Assembly (NCBI GenBank): GCA_963764195.1 | Contig: CAVXRG010000010.1 | Coordinates: 1,178,001-1,242,000, forward strand | Reading direction: 5' to 3' | Length of the DNA stretch: 64,000 nt | DNA from: JBDSSS01 sp963764195 | Lineage (GTDB): Bacteria > Actinomycetota > Actinomycetes > Actinomycetales > Dermatophilaceae | Shown here: positions 38,671 to 49,296 of the stretch, one piece after another | How the letters are laid out: each line of letters starts with the position of its first letter | How positions within the stretch are numbered: position 1 is the first letter of the stretch | Made by a program: the position numbers and the translations under genes | The notes under the pieces: generated by a model | What the model was told of the DNA's origin: nothing | Database searches by the model: none | Seen by the model: only the letters and a program-made list of their open reading frames with translations

Positions 38671-39782
38671 GCCGGCGCTCCTTCGCTCGTCGGGGCGTCC
38701 CGCTTCTCCAGCGCCTGCGCGACGGTGCGCTGCTCGATCCGCACGTTGGCCCGGCGGATCAGCTCGTAGGCGATGACGACGGACAGGACGATGACGCCCT
38801 GGATGATCAGGACGAGGCGGTCGCTGACGCCGGCCGTGATCTGCAGGGCGTTGGACTGCTGCTCGAGGAAGCCCCAGAGCAGGGCCGCGAAGGCGATGCC
38901 GACCGGGTTGTTGCGCCCGAGCAGGGCGATCGCGATGCCCGCGAAGCCGAGCCCCGGCTGGAAGGTGGAGCCGTAGGCGTAGTCCTGGCCGAAGAGCAGC
39001 GGCATCCCGACGAGGCCGGCGACGACGCCGGAGAGCACCATCGAGGTCAACACCATCTTCTTGACCTTGACGCCGCTGGCGACGGCGGCCGTCTCGGACC
39101 CGCCCGTCGCTCGCATGTCGAAGCCGAAGCGGGTCTTGCCGATGACGAACCAGTAGGCCACCCCGACGATGACGGCGAGCACGATGAGGCCGTAGACCTG
39201 CCGCGTCACGTCGGGGAAGAGGGTGAAGCCGGGGACCCGGGAGCTCTCGGGGATCGGCGTCGTGCTGACGACGTTGGACCCGCCGGCGTCGGCGGCGACC
39301 TTCCGCAGCAGGAACGCGACGAGGATCGTGGCGATCGCGTTGAGCATGATCGTCGAGATCACCTCGGACACCCCGCGGTAGACCTTGAGCAGCCCGGCGA
39401 TGCCGGCCCACAGGCCGCCCGCCACCATCGCGACGACGAGCCCGCCGAGGATGTTCAGCGCACCCGGGAGCCAGGCCTGCCCGGCGAAGACGGCGGCCGC
39501 GAAGGCCGCGACCCGGTACTGGCCGTCGACGCCGATGTTGAACAGGTTCATCCGGAAGCCGATGGCCACGGCGACGGCCGAGATGTAGTAGACCGTTGCC
39601 GAGTTGATGATCGCCACGATGAGGCGCGGCTTGGGCACGGAGAGGATCGTGCTCCACACCTCCCCGACGGGGTCCTTGGCGAGGACGAGGATGATCGAGG
39701 TCACCACGAAGGCGACGACGAGGGCGAGCGCCGGGGCCGCCGCCGCGAGCCCGATCCGTCGCAGGTCGAAGCGCGAGGACAT
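38667..39782 (-). CDS. Nucleoside ABC transporter permease (NupP/YufP type)
   Basis: A 371-residue permease with about eight to ten membrane segments. IGFRMNLFNIGVDGQYRVAA, in the first conserved block, and the ATPase-contact loop FGFDMRATGGSETAAVASGV match the YufP family. It is the second subunit of the permease heterodimer. The ATG overlaps the stop of the ATPase gene and its own stop overlaps the next ATG, so the three transport genes are translated as a chain. Confidence 0.88.
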   Translation of the reverse strand: MSSRFDLRRIGLAAAAPALALVVAFVVTSIILVLAKDPVGEVWSTILSVPKPRLIVAIINSATVYYISAVAVAIGFRMNLFNIGVDGQYRVAAFAAAVFAGQAWLPGALNILGGLVVAMVAGGLWAGIAGLLKVYRGVSEVISTIMLNAIATILVAFLLRKVAADAGGSNVVSTTPIPESSRVPGFTLFPDVTRQVYGLIVLAVIVGVAYWFVIGKTRFGFDMRATGGSETAAVASGVKVKKMVLTSMVLSGVVAGLVGMPLLFGQDYAYGSTFQPGLGFAGIAIALLGRNNPVGIAFAALLWGFLEQQSNALQITAGVSDRLVLIIQGVIVLSVVIAYELIRRANVRIEQRTVAQALEKRDAPTSEGAPA

Positions 39783-41449
39783 CAGGCGACTCCCTCTCGT
39801 GGGTCAGTCGGCGCCGCTCCGGCGCCGGTCGCTCCGGTCGCACCGGTCATTGCCGCACCCAGCTCTTCCTTGGTCACGTGGTCGGGGTCGAACTCCCCGG
39901 AGAGGCCACCGCGCAGGATGACGCGGATGGTGTCGGAGAGGCCGACGACCTCCTCGAGGTCGGCCGAGATGAGCAGCACACCGAGCCCCTCGCGCCGGGC
40001 GTCCCTGATGTGGTCCCAGATCGCCGCCTGGGCGCCGACGTCGACACCCCGGGTCGGGTGGGCCGCGACGAGCACGCGGGGCGTGCGCCGCATCTCCCGG
40101 CCGATGATGAGCTTCTGCTGGTTGCCACCCGAGAGCGAGCCGGCGGTGACGTCGATCGAGGGGGTGCGCACGTCGTACTGCTCGACGATCTCCTCGGTCT
40201 CGCGCCGGGCCGCGGCCGCGTCGATGAGCAGGTTGCCGGGCCCGGTGAGGTTGGCCTCCTCCGTCTGGTGCCCGAGGATGACGTTCTCCCACAGGGGCGC
40301 CTCGAGGAGCAGGCCGTGGCGGTGGCGGTCCTCGGGGATGTAGCCGACACCGGCCTCGCGGATCTCGCGCACCTCCCAGCTGGAGGTGTCCTGCTCGCCG
40401 AGCAGGATCCGGCCCGTCGTCGGCTCGCGCATCCCCATGATGACCTCGACGAGCTCGGCCTGGCCGTTGCCCTCGACGCCGGCGATCCCGACGATCTCAC
40501 CGGCGTGGATCGTCAGGTCGATGCCGGTGAGCAGGTCCCGCCCGCCGGCCGGGTCGCGCAGGCTCGTGTCCTCGACGGTGAGCACCGGGGTCCGCGTCAC
40601 CGTCGACTTCTCGGTCGAGAGGGCGGGCAGCTCGGAGCCGACCATGAGCTCGGCGAGGTCTCGGGCGGTGACGCCGGTCGGGTCGACCTCGGCGACGGTC
40701 GTGCCGCGCCGGATGACGGTGATCGCGTCGGCGACCTTGAGCACCTCGTCGAGCTTGTGCGAGATGAAGATGACGGTCAGGCCCTCGGACTTGAGCTCGC
40801 GGAGGTTGTCGAACAGCTCGTCGACCTCCTGCGGGACGAGGACCGCCGTCGGCTCGTCGAGGATGATGATCTTCGCGCCGCGGTAGAGGACCTTGAGGAT
40901 CTCGATGCGCTGCCGGGCCCCGACCCCGAGGTCGGCGACGAGCGCATCGGGCTCGACGTCGAGACCGTAGGCGTCGGAGATCTCCAGGATCGTGCGGCGC
41001 GCACGCTCGCCGATGCCGTGCAGCTTCTCCGCGCCGAGGGCGACGTTCTCCAGCACCGTGAGGTTGTCGGCGAGCTGGAAGTGCTGGAAGACCATGCCGA
41101 TCCCCGCCGCGATGGCGTGGGACGGGGTCTTGAGCGACTGCTCCACCCCGTCGATGGTGATCGTGCCCTCGTCGGGGTGCTGGACCCCGTAGAGGATCTT
41201 CATCAGCGTCGACTTGCCGGCGCCGTTCTCACCGACGATGGCGTGCACCGTGCCCCGGTCGACGGTCAGCTCGATGTCCTTGTTGGCGACGACGCCGGGG
41301 AAGCGCTTGGTGATGCCGTGCAGCTCGACGGCCGGGGTGCCGTGGTGGGTCACACCACGGAGGCCGGTGCGGCCGCCGGAACCGCCCGGGGCGGCTTCCG
41401 CCCCTCGCTCCGCCTCGGACCCTGGGTCGCTGCTGACGATGACACACAC
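39782..41449 (-). CDS. Nucleoside ABC transporter ATPase (tandem domains)
   Basis: A protein of up to 555 residues with two ATPase domains. The first has Walker A VGENGAGKSTLMKIL, Q-loop MVFQHFQL and Walker B IIILDEPTAVL. The second has a degenerate Walker A (GVEGNGQAELVEVI), signature SLSGGNQQKLIIGRE and Walker B-like LVAAHPTRGVD, typical of MglA/NupO-type importers. GTG 41449 gives the longest form; GTG 41353 (VTHHGTPAVELHG) lies closer to where the family usually starts and may be correct. The C-terminus has a GATGATGAGAA repeat. Confidence 0.88.
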   Translation of the reverse strand: MCVIVSSDPGSEAERGAEAAPGGSGGRTGLRGVTHHGTPAVELHGITKRFPGVVANKDIELTVDRGTVHAIVGENGAGKSTLMKILYGVQHPDEGTITIDGVEQSLKTPSHAIAAGIGMVFQHFQLADNLTVLENVALGAEKLHGIGERARRTILEISDAYGLDVEPDALVADLGVGARQRIEILKVLYRGAKIIILDEPTAVLVPQEVDELFDNLRELKSEGLTVIFISHKLDEVLKVADAITVIRRGTTVAEVDPTGVTARDLAELMVGSELPALSTEKSTVTRTPVLTVEDTSLRDPAGGRDLLTGIDLTIHAGEIVGIAGVEGNGQAELVEVIMGMREPTTGRILLGEQDTSSWEVREIREAGVGYIPEDRHRHGLLLEAPLWENVILGHQTEEANLTGPGNLLIDAAAARRETEEIVEQYDVRTPSIDVTAGSLSGGNQQKLIIGREMRRTPRVLVAAHPTRGVDVGAQAAIWDHIRDARREGLGVLLISADLEEVVGLSDTIRVILRGGLSGEFDPDHVTKEELGAAMTGATGATGAGAAPTDPREGVA

Positions 41450-41549
41450 TCCTCATCCGGGCCCACCGAGGTGGGCAACGACCGGGTACCACCCGGTATT
41501 GAACCATCCCGCCAGAACCTAACAAGGCGTGGGTGACGGTGGGTGCCGA

Positions 41550-41584
41550 ACGGCCCGGCGACGCGCGTGCGCCGGCCGGGCCGT
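41550..41584 (-). terminator. Intra-operon hairpin between BMP lipoprotein and ABC genes
   Basis: ACGGCCCGGC (41550-41559) pairs perfectly with GCCGGGCCGT (41575-41584) about 30 nt after the lipoprotein stop. With no U-tract it is more likely a partial terminator or mRNA-stabilising stem. It would keep the binding protein more abundant than the transporter. Confidence 0.6.
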
Positions 41585-41614
41585 CGGGTCGAGCTGGGGT
41601 CGAGCTGGGGTCGA

Positions 41615-42676
41615 TCAGGCCTTGGGGACCGTGATCTCACCGGAGATGATCTTCGCCTTGTAGTCGTCGAGCTTGGACTTGATGTCGTCGATCATGCCGC
41701 CGGTGGTCGAGTAGTCGACACCGCCCGCCTTGAGGTCGAAGACCTTCTCGCCCGCGGTGAAGGAGTTGTCCTTGACCGAGGAGATGAAGTCGAAGACACC
41801 GACGTCGACCTTCTTGATCATCGAGGTCATGATGACGTCGCGGACCGCGGGGTCGGCCGTGAGAGCCTGGTCGGAGTCGACACCGATCGCGAGCTTGCCC
41901 GCGGCCTTGGCCGCCTGGAAGACGCCGCCGCCGGAGCCGCCGGCCGCGTGGAAGACGATGTCGGCGCCGCCCTGGTACATGCCGTCGGCGGCGGCCTTAC
42001 CCTTGTCGACCGAGCCGAAGCCGGAGAAGTCCGGCGGCTGGCTCAGGTACTGGGACTTGATGACGATGGAGGGGTTGACCGCCTTCGCGCCGGCCTTGTA
42101 GCCGACCTCGAACTTCTTGATGAGCGGGGTCTCGACGCCGCCGACGAAGCCGATGGTGTTCGTCTTCGTCTTGAGCGCGGCGGCGGCACCGACGAGGAAG
42201 CTGCCCTCGTTCTCGGCGAAGGTGACGTTCTCGATGTTGTCGCCCTTGGAGTCGGTCGAGTCGATGAGCGCGAACTTGACGTCCGGGTTCTCCTTGGCGA
42301 CCTTGGCGACGGCCGGCGCGTAGGCGAAGCCGACGGCGACGATGTTGGTGTAGCCGGCGTCGATGAGCTGCTGGAGGCGCTCCTCGCGGGCGGACTCCGG
42401 CTCACCGTTGGTCGCGGCTGCCTCCTTGCCCTCGACACCGAGCTCGGTCTTGGCCTTGTCGAGACCGGCGGCGGCCGCGTCGTTGAACGACTGGTCCCCG
42501 CGGCCACCGACGTCGTAGGCCATCCCGATCTTGAGGGCCGGGCCACCCGCGGCGGCGGAGCCTGCTGCGCCGGTGCCGGCCGGGGTGGTGGTGGTCGTGT
42601 CGCTGCTGCTGCCGCATGCGGTCAGTCCGAGCGCTGCGGCCGCAACGACTGCGGCGACCTTGGTTGCGTGACGCAA
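41615..42676 (-). CDS. BMP-family nucleoside-binding lipoprotein
   Basis: A 353-residue substrate-binding lipoprotein. The start chosen is TTG 42676, because AAAGGAG lies 6 nt upstream and the product then opens with a standard signal: RHATK, hydrophobic VAAVVAAAALG and lipobox LTAC (Cys near residue 21). Upstream ATG 42715 would add a charged segment before the signal. The mature protein shows the BMP/PnrA blocks GMAYDVGGRGDQSFNDAAAA, VGFVGG and IVFHAAGGSGGGVFQAAK, which bind nucleosides in characterised members. It is the first gene of the importer operon and the hairpin after it likely sets its excess. Confidence 0.87.
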   Translation of the reverse strand: MRHATKVAAVVAAAALGLTACGSSSDTTTTTPAGTGAAGSAAAGGPALKIGMAYDVGGRGDQSFNDAAAAGLDKAKTELGVEGKEAAATNGEPESAREERLQQLIDAGYTNIVAVGFAYAPAVAKVAKENPDVKFALIDSTDSKGDNIENVTFAENEGSFLVGAAAALKTKTNTIGFVGGVETPLIKKFEVGYKAGAKAVNPSIVIKSQYLSQPPDFSGFGSVDKGKAAADGMYQGGADIVFHAAGGSGGGVFQAAKAAGKLAIGVDSDQALTADPAVRDVIMTSMIKKVDVGVFDFISSVKDNSFTAGEKVFDLKAGGVDYSTTGGMIDDIKSKLDDYKAKIISGEITVPKA

Positions 42677-42841
42677 GGGGGGCTCCTTTAGCTTTCGTCG
42701 GGCCGACGACGACATCGGCCCAGATGCACACGCACTGTAGTTGGACCGTCGGTGCATTCTGAGCCGGAAGCGGATTCCGGCAGGAAGTGTTACCGATCCG
42801 CGACCGCGGGTGGGCCGGATCGTCGGCCGGGGCCCGATCCT

Positions 42842-44050
42842 TCAGGCGCCGCCGGTTGCCCCGAGGCCCTGGGCTGCGGCGACCGCGACGCCGGCCAGGG
42901 TCCGCGCCCCGACGGAGATCGCGGCCTCGTCGACGACGAGGTCCCCCCGGTGCAGGTCGAAGGTCGGTCCACCGGCCGTCCGGGTGCCGAGCCGGGCCAT
43001 CGCGCCCGGGACGTGGGTGAGGTACCAGGCGAAGTCCTCCCCGCCGAGGGACTGTGGGGTCGGTGCGACGAGCGCCCCCACGCCGGAGACGGCCGCCGTC
43101 ATCGCCGCGATGCAGCCGGCGTCGTTGACGACGGGCGGCACGCCCTTCTGGATGGAGACCTCGGCCGTCACGCCGTAGGGGGCGAGGACCTCGTGGACGA
43201 CGGACTCGAGCAGGCGCTCGACCCCCTCCCAGAGATCGGCGTCGAGCATCCGGAAGGTGCCGAGGGCCCGGCCCGTCGACGGGATGACGTTGTGCGCGCC
43301 GCCGGAGTGGATCGCGCCCCAGACGAGGGCGGCCCCGGCACGCGGGTCGAGGCGCCGCGAGAGCACGGCGGGCACGTCGGTGACGACCTTGGCGAGCGCG
43401 TAGGTGAGGTCCTGGGTCAGGTGCGGCCGCGAGGTGTGCCCGCCCCGGCCGGTGACGACGACCTCGACCTGGTCCGCGGCCGCGGTGATCGGGCCGACGC
43501 GCAGACCCACCTGCCCCGCGTCGAGGGACGGGTCGCAGTGGAGCGCGAAGATGCGGTCCACGCCCGCGAGCCCGCCCTGGGCGACGACGTCCTCGGCTCC
43601 CCCGGGCATCAGCTCCTCGGCCGGCTGGAAGATGAGGCGCACGCCGGTGCCGTCGGCACGCAGCCGGTCCTCGATCGAGCACAGCGCGAGGGCCGCTCCG
43701 AGCAGGGCCGTCGTGTGGACGTCGTGTCCGCAGGAGTGGCTGACCCCCTCGGTCCCCGACGCGAACGGCAGCCCGGTCTGCTCGCGGATGGGCAGGGCGT
43801 CGATGTCGGCCCGCAGCGCGATCCGGCGGGCGGGCTCCGGGGCCCCGATGTCGGCGACGAGACCGGTGCCGCGCAGCCGGCGGACGCTGATACCGGCCCG
43901 CTCGAGCCGGGCGGCGACGATGCCCGTCGTCCGCACCTCACCGCGCCCCAGCTCGGGGTGCTCGTGCAGGTCCCGCCGGATCGCGACGAGCTCGTCCGCG
44001 CGGTCTGAGACAGCACGCACGATGGCGTCGAACGGCAGGGACTCGGTCAC
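42842..44050 (-). CDS. M20-family amidohydrolase (AmiA/AmiB type)
   Basis: A 402-residue metal-dependent amidohydrolase. Metal ligands are visible in SHSCGHDVHTTALLG (Cys/His), FQPAEELMPGG (Glu) and ALHCDPSLDAG, with the late His in LGGEDFAWYL. Dimerisation domain in the middle. Members cleave N-acyl amino acids, peptides or indole conjugates; the substrate here is unknown. Mycobacteria carry amiA1/amiB1 in the same neighbourhood of deoD-pmmB-add-deoA. TAGACT (44060-44065) lies 9 nt before GTG 44050. Confidence 0.88.
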   Translation of the reverse strand: MTESLPFDAIVRAVSDRADELVAIRRDLHEHPELGRGEVRTTGIVAARLERAGISVRRLRGTGLVADIGAPEPARRIALRADIDALPIREQTGLPFASGTEGVSHSCGHDVHTTALLGAALALCSIEDRLRADGTGVRLIFQPAEELMPGGAEDVVAQGGLAGVDRIFALHCDPSLDAGQVGLRVGPITAAADQVEVVVTGRGGHTSRPHLTQDLTYALAKVVTDVPAVLSRRLDPRAGAALVWGAIHSGGAHNVIPSTGRALGTFRMLDADLWEGVERLLESVVHEVLAPYGVTAEVSIQKGVPPVVNDAGCIAAMTAAVSGVGALVAPTPQSLGGEDFAWYLTHVPGAMARLGTRTAGGPTFDLHRGDLVVDEAAISVGARTLAGVAVAAAQGLGATGGA

Positions 44051-44116
44051 GAGTACGGGAGTCTAGCGAGAGGATGGTCCCGCACCGCCGCCGGTGCCGG
44101 GAGAGGAGGGCCAGCT

Positions 44117-44788
44117 GTGACCGAGACCGACGTGTCCGCCGCCGTCGTCGAGGTCGTCGACGTCGTCGACCGGGCGCTGCCCTTCCTCACGGTCACGACC
44201 CACGCCTCCGCGCGGACCGTGTCGTGCGCGAGCGTCGTGGACCGAGCGGGCGCCGACCCGCTCGCGCCGTGGCGCGCGCGCCTGCACGCCCGGCAGGAGG
44301 CCGAGAGCGGCGACCCGGTCCGACCCCACGTGCCGGCCGCGTTCGTCCTCCAGTGGTGGTGCGAGGTCGTCGCCACCCCCATCGCGTATGCCGCCGAGCT
44401 GGGTCCGTGGTCGCTGCTGCCCGAGGCGGACGGGCTCGGTTTCGAGCTCGAGCCCTACGGTCACCCCGGGCGCGTCGTCGTCGACCCGGCCCGCACCGTC
44501 CTCGACGTCGACGACGACGGGGACCGCCGGGCGCGGAGGGGGCGAGCGGCATACGAGGAGATCGTCGGTGACGTCGTGCGGAGCTTCGCGCCCGGGGTCC
44601 GGATGGGCTCACGGCAGCGGTGGGGTGTCGTGGAGGACATCTGGGTCGGCACGCGGCGCCGGGCCCGCGAGGCGGCCGGGATCGCGGTGGGGCCGGAGCA
44701 CCGACGGATCTCGTGCTGCTTCGTCTACGCGCTGCCGGGGGTGCACGAGTGCGCGGCCTGTCCGCGAGGGGCTCGCCGCACGTCCTAG
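44117..44788 (+). CDS. FhuF-like (2Fe-2S) protein, probable ferric-siderophore reductase
   Basis: A 223-residue protein starting at GTG 44117 after GGAGAGGAGG. The C-terminus contains SCCFVYALPGVHECAACPR, which is the CC-x10-C-x2-C cluster ligand pattern of FhuF-type ferric iron reductases. The N-terminal part has the usual Trp-rich alpha-helical segment (AAFVLQWWCEVVATPIAYAA). It probably releases iron from siderophores in the cytoplasm, but no siderophore transport gene is adjacent. Divergent from the amidohydrolase and 10 nt before psuG, which has its own -10 box. Confidence 0.8.
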   Translation: MTETDVSAAVVEVVDVVDRALPFLTVTTHASARTVSCASVVDRAGADPLAPWRARLHARQEAESGDPVRPHVPAAFVLQWWCEVVATPIAYAAELGPWSLLPEADGLGFELEPYGHPGRVVVDPARTVLDVDDDGDRRARRGRAAYEEIVGDVVRSFAPGVRMGSRQRWGVVEDIWVGTRRRAREAAGIAVGPEHRRISCCFVYALPGVHECAACPRGARRTS

Positions 44789-44798
44789 GGTGGGCGCC

Positions 44799-45749
44799 AT
44801 GCCGACCCCGCCCGCCCGCGCCGCCGACCTCGTGGTCCACGAGGAGGTCCGTGCGGCGCTCGACGACGGACGGGGCGTCGTCGCCCTCGAGAGCACGATC
44901 CTCGCCCATGGCCTCCCCCACCCGGACAACATCGAGATCGCCGGGCGGATCGAGCAGGCGGTCCGCGACGGCGGGTCGGTGCCGGCGACGATCGCCCTCG
45001 TCGACGGCGTCGTGCAGATCGGGCTGGCCCCCGCCGCGGTCGAGCGGATCTGCACCGACCCCGACGTCGCCAAGCTCTCGATGCGCGACGTCGCCGTCGC
45101 CTCGGCCCTCGGACGCACCGGCGCGACGACCGTCGCCTCGACCTCCTCCCTCGCCCACCTCGTCGGGATCCGCGTCTTCGCGACGGGTGGGCTCGGCGGG
45201 GTGCACCGCGGTGCTGCCGAGACCTTCGACGTCTCGGCCGACCTCGGGGTCATCGCGTCGACGCCCGTGCTCGTCGTCTGCGCCGGAGTCAAGTCGATCC
45301 TCGACGTGGCCGGGACGCTCGAGACCCTCGAGACGCTGTCGGTGCCGGTGCTCGGCTACCGCACCGATGCCTTCCCCGGCTTCTACCTGTCCGACTCCGG
45401 CCACGAGGTCCCGTGGCGTGTCGAGTCCGCCGAGGAGGCCGCCCGCATCGTCGTCACCCGCGACCGGCTCGCGACCGACCGCTCCGGGGTCGTGCTCGCC
45501 AACCCGCTGCCCGCCGACCGCCAGGTCGACCGCAGGCTCCACGACCGGCTCGTCGCCGAAGGCCTCGCGCTGCTTGCCCGCGACGGCGTGCACGGCAAGG
45601 ACGTGACGCCGCGGCTGCTCGAGTACTTCCACGACCACTCCGGTGGCGAGTCGCTCCGGGCCAACGTCGAGCTCGTCCTGTCGAACGCCCGGCTCGCCGG
45701 CGAGGTCGCGGCCTCGGTCGCCGCCCAGACAGCCGCCGCGGCCGGATGA
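44799..45749 (+). CDS. psuG: Pseudouridine-5'-phosphate glycosidase
   Basis: A 316-residue enzyme that splits the C-C glycosidic bond of pseudouridine 5'-phosphate to uracil and ribose-5-phosphate. Family blocks are VVALESTILAHGLPHPDN, GSVPATIALVDG, KLSMRDVAV, ATTVASTSSLAH and FATGGLGGVHRGAAETFDVS; SADLGVIASTPVLVVCAGVKS continues the fold. The active-site Lys and acidic residues are in place. TAGGGT (44786-44791) is 7 nt before the ATG. The kinase gene overlaps its stop (ATGA), completing the two-step PsuK/PsuG pathway. Confidence 0.94.
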   Translation: MPTPPARAADLVVHEEVRAALDDGRGVVALESTILAHGLPHPDNIEIAGRIEQAVRDGGSVPATIALVDGVVQIGLAPAAVERICTDPDVAKLSMRDVAVASALGRTGATTVASTSSLAHLVGIRVFATGGLGGVHRGAAETFDVSADLGVIASTPVLVVCAGVKSILDVAGTLETLETLSVPVLGYRTDAFPGFYLSDSGHEVPWRVESAEEAARIVVTRDRLATDRSGVVLANPLPADRQVDRRLHDRLVAEGLALLARDGVHGKDVTPRLLEYFHDHSGGESLRANVELVLSNARLAGEVAASVAAQTAAAAG

Positions 45750-46624
45750 CGACCCGCCCGGTCGTCGTGGTCGGGGACGTAGGGCTCGACGTCATCACCC
45801 GGCCGGCGGGCGAGATCCACTGGCACTCGGACACGCCCGCGACCGTCGCCCTGACTCCGGGCGGGGCCGGTGGCAACTCCGCGTCCTGGCTCGCCTCGCA
45901 CGGGGTGCCGGTGACGCTGGTCGCCCGGGTCGGCTCCGACGCCGCCGGTGAGACCGCCCGCCGCGAGCTCGAGGCCGCCGGAGTGGAGTGCGCCTTCGCC
46001 GTCGACCCCGTGCTCGCGACGTGCATGGTCGTCATCCTGCTCGACGCGCACGGCGACCGGACGATGTTCCCCGACCGCGGCGCCAACAAGGCCTTCGACA
46101 TCGACGATGTCGACCTCGCCGGCCTCGGGCTGCCGGCCGGGCCGCTCCCCCACCTGCACCTCAGCGGCTACGTCCTGTTCGACGCGGGCTCGCGCGCAGC
46201 CGGACTCGAGTCGCTGCGGCAGGCGGCGGCGCTCGGCTGGACGACGTCGGTCGACCCCCAGTCGCCCGCGCTCATCGCCCGGGAGGGGGCCTCCGTCTTC
46301 CTCGACTGGGTCGACGGGGTCGACCTGCTGCTGCCCAACGAGGCCGAGGTCGCCGCGCTCGGTGGGCTCGAGGCGATCCTGCAGCGTGCCCGCGAGGTCG
46401 TGGCGACCTACGGCGCCGACGGCGCGCGGTGGGTCGGTGCGGGCACCGACGAGACGGCCGCCGCGCCCCGCGTCGAGAACGTCGACGCAACCGGCTGCGG
46501 CGACGCGTTCAACGCCGGGCTGCTCTCGGCCTGGCTGGCCGGGGCGGGGCGGGTCGAGGCCCTGCAGGCCGGGGTCCGGGCCGGGAGCGCCGCAGCGGCG
46601 ACGGTGGGCGCGCGGGCCGGCTGA
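45746..46624 (+). CDS. psuK: PfkB-family sugar kinase, probable pseudouridine kinase
   Basis: A 292-residue ribokinase-fold enzyme. It has the N-terminal VVGDVGLDVI, the glycine-rich GGAGGNSASWLASHG and the C-terminal ATP/anion-hole motif DATGCGDAFNAGL with the catalytic Asp. Coupling to psuG (overlapping start and stop) argues strongly that the substrate is pseudouridine; PfkB sequence alone does not fix it. The gene ends at a bidirectional hairpin before the convergent mutase gene. Confidence 0.87.
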   Translation: MTTRPVVVVGDVGLDVITRPAGEIHWHSDTPATVALTPGGAGGNSASWLASHGVPVTLVARVGSDAAGETARRELEAAGVECAFAVDPVLATCMVVILLDAHGDRTMFPDRGANKAFDIDDVDLAGLGLPAGPLPHLHLSGYVLFDAGSRAAGLESLRQAAALGWTTSVDPQSPALIAREGASVFLDWVDGVDLLLPNEAEVAALGGLEAILQRAREVVATYGADGARWVGAGTDETAAAPRVENVDATGCGDAFNAGLLSAWLAGAGRVEALQAGVRAGSAAAATVGARAG

Positions 46625-46653
46625 GCGGCATCCGTCCGGCCAGGTGGAGACAC

Positions 46654-46690
46654 CGGAGATCTCCCGGCACCGGGCGCCGGAAGATCTCCG
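46654..46690. terminator. Bidirectional terminator hairpin between psuK and the mutase gene
   Basis: CGGAGATCT (46654-46662) pairs with AGATCTCCG (46682-46690), and the loop contains a further GC-rich stem. It lies between two convergent genes, 29 nt after psuK and 10 nt before the mutase stop. Confidence 0.75.
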
Positions 46691-46700
46691 ACGTCTGCGC

Positions 46701-48293
<1,593 letters not shown>

Positions 48294-48387
48294 GCCCCGA
48301 GCGTATCGGCGGGCCACCTCTGTCGAACCGCCGGCGGAACGTCGCACATCTCACGTCCGCGGCCCTGGGCGTGAGTAGCGTGGAGGG

Positions 48388-49296
48388 ATGACGACCGCGA
48401 TCTCGGTCCAGGGGCTGCGCAAGCGCTTCGGCGCGACGACGGCACTCGACGGCCTCGACCTCGTCGTCGACCCGGGTGAGATCCACGGCTTCCTCGGCCC
48501 CAACGGCTCCGGCAAGTCGACGACGCTGCGGATCCTGCTCGGTCTGCTGCGCGCCGACGGCGGAGAGGTGGAGCTGCTCGGGGGCGACCCGTGGTCGGAT
48601 GTCGAGTCCCTGCACCGCCGCTTGGCCTACGTCCCCGGCGACGTCGCCCTCTGGCCGACGCTCACCGGCGGGGAGACGATCGACCTGCTCTGCTCGCTGC
48701 GCGGGACCGTCGACGAGACCAGGCGCGCGTCGATGATCGAGCGCTTCGCCCTCGACCCGACGAAGAAGGGACGCTCCTACTCCAAGGGCAACCGGCAGAA
48801 GGTCGCTCTCGTCGCCGCCCTCAGCTCCGACGTCGAGCTGCTCCTGCTCGACGAGCCGACATCCGGTCTCGACCCCCTCATGGAGGCGGTCTTCAAGGAG
48901 GCGCTGCGCGAGTTCCGCTCTGCGGGAGGGACGGTGCTCCTGTCCAGCCACATCCTGAGCGAGGTGGAGTCGCTGTGCGACCGCGTCAGCATCATCCGCG
49001 ACGGGCGCAACGTCGAGTCCGGCAGCCTCGCTGACCTGCGCCACCTCTCACGCACCACGATCTCGGCCACCGTCACCCACCCGGTCGGCCGTGCGGAGCT
49101 GACCGCCCTGCCCGGCGTCTCGGACGCGGTCGTCGCCGGCGACCGGGTGACGTGCTCGGTCGATCCGTCCGGGCTGGGCGCGGTGCTCGAGTGCCTCAGC
49201 GCCCACGGCGTGGAGACGCTCTCCAGTGCTCCCCCGACCCTGGAGGAGCTCTTCATGGACCAGTACCGACCACCGGACCCGGTGTCCTCGCCGTGA
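48388..49296 (+). CDS. ABC exporter ATP-binding protein
   Basis: A 302-residue ATPase with Walker A FLGPNGSGKSTTLRILLG, a signature-like YSKGNRQKVALV (LSGGQ replaced by SKGNR), Walker B LLLLDEPTSGLDPLME and H-loop LLSSHILSEVE. The C-terminal 90 residues form the accessory domain common to DrrA-type drug exporters. It overlaps the permease start (GTGA), so the pair is coupled. TAGCGT (48376-48381) lies 6 nt before the ATG. Substrate unknown; the closest families export antibiotics or polyketides. Confidence 0.87.
   Translation: MTTAISVQGLRKRFGATTALDGLDLVVDPGEIHGFLGPNGSGKSTTLRILLGLLRADGGEVELLGGDPWSDVESLHRRLAYVPGDVALWPTLTGGETIDLLCSLRGTVDETRRASMIERFALDPTKKGRSYSKGNRQKVALVAALSSDVELLLLDEPTSGLDPLMEAVFKEALREFRSAGGTVLLSSHILSEVESLCDRVSIIRDGRNVESGSLADLRHLSRTTISATVTHPVGRAELTALPGVSDAVVAGDRVTCSVDPSGLGAVLECLSAHGVETLSSAPPTLEELFMDQYRPPDPVSSP

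Noticed and set aside
38619..40343. 574-codon plus-strand frame opposite the permease and ATPase genes
   Set aside because: Shadow frame rich in Asp, Glu and Arg; the minus-strand transporter genes overlap neatly as an operon.
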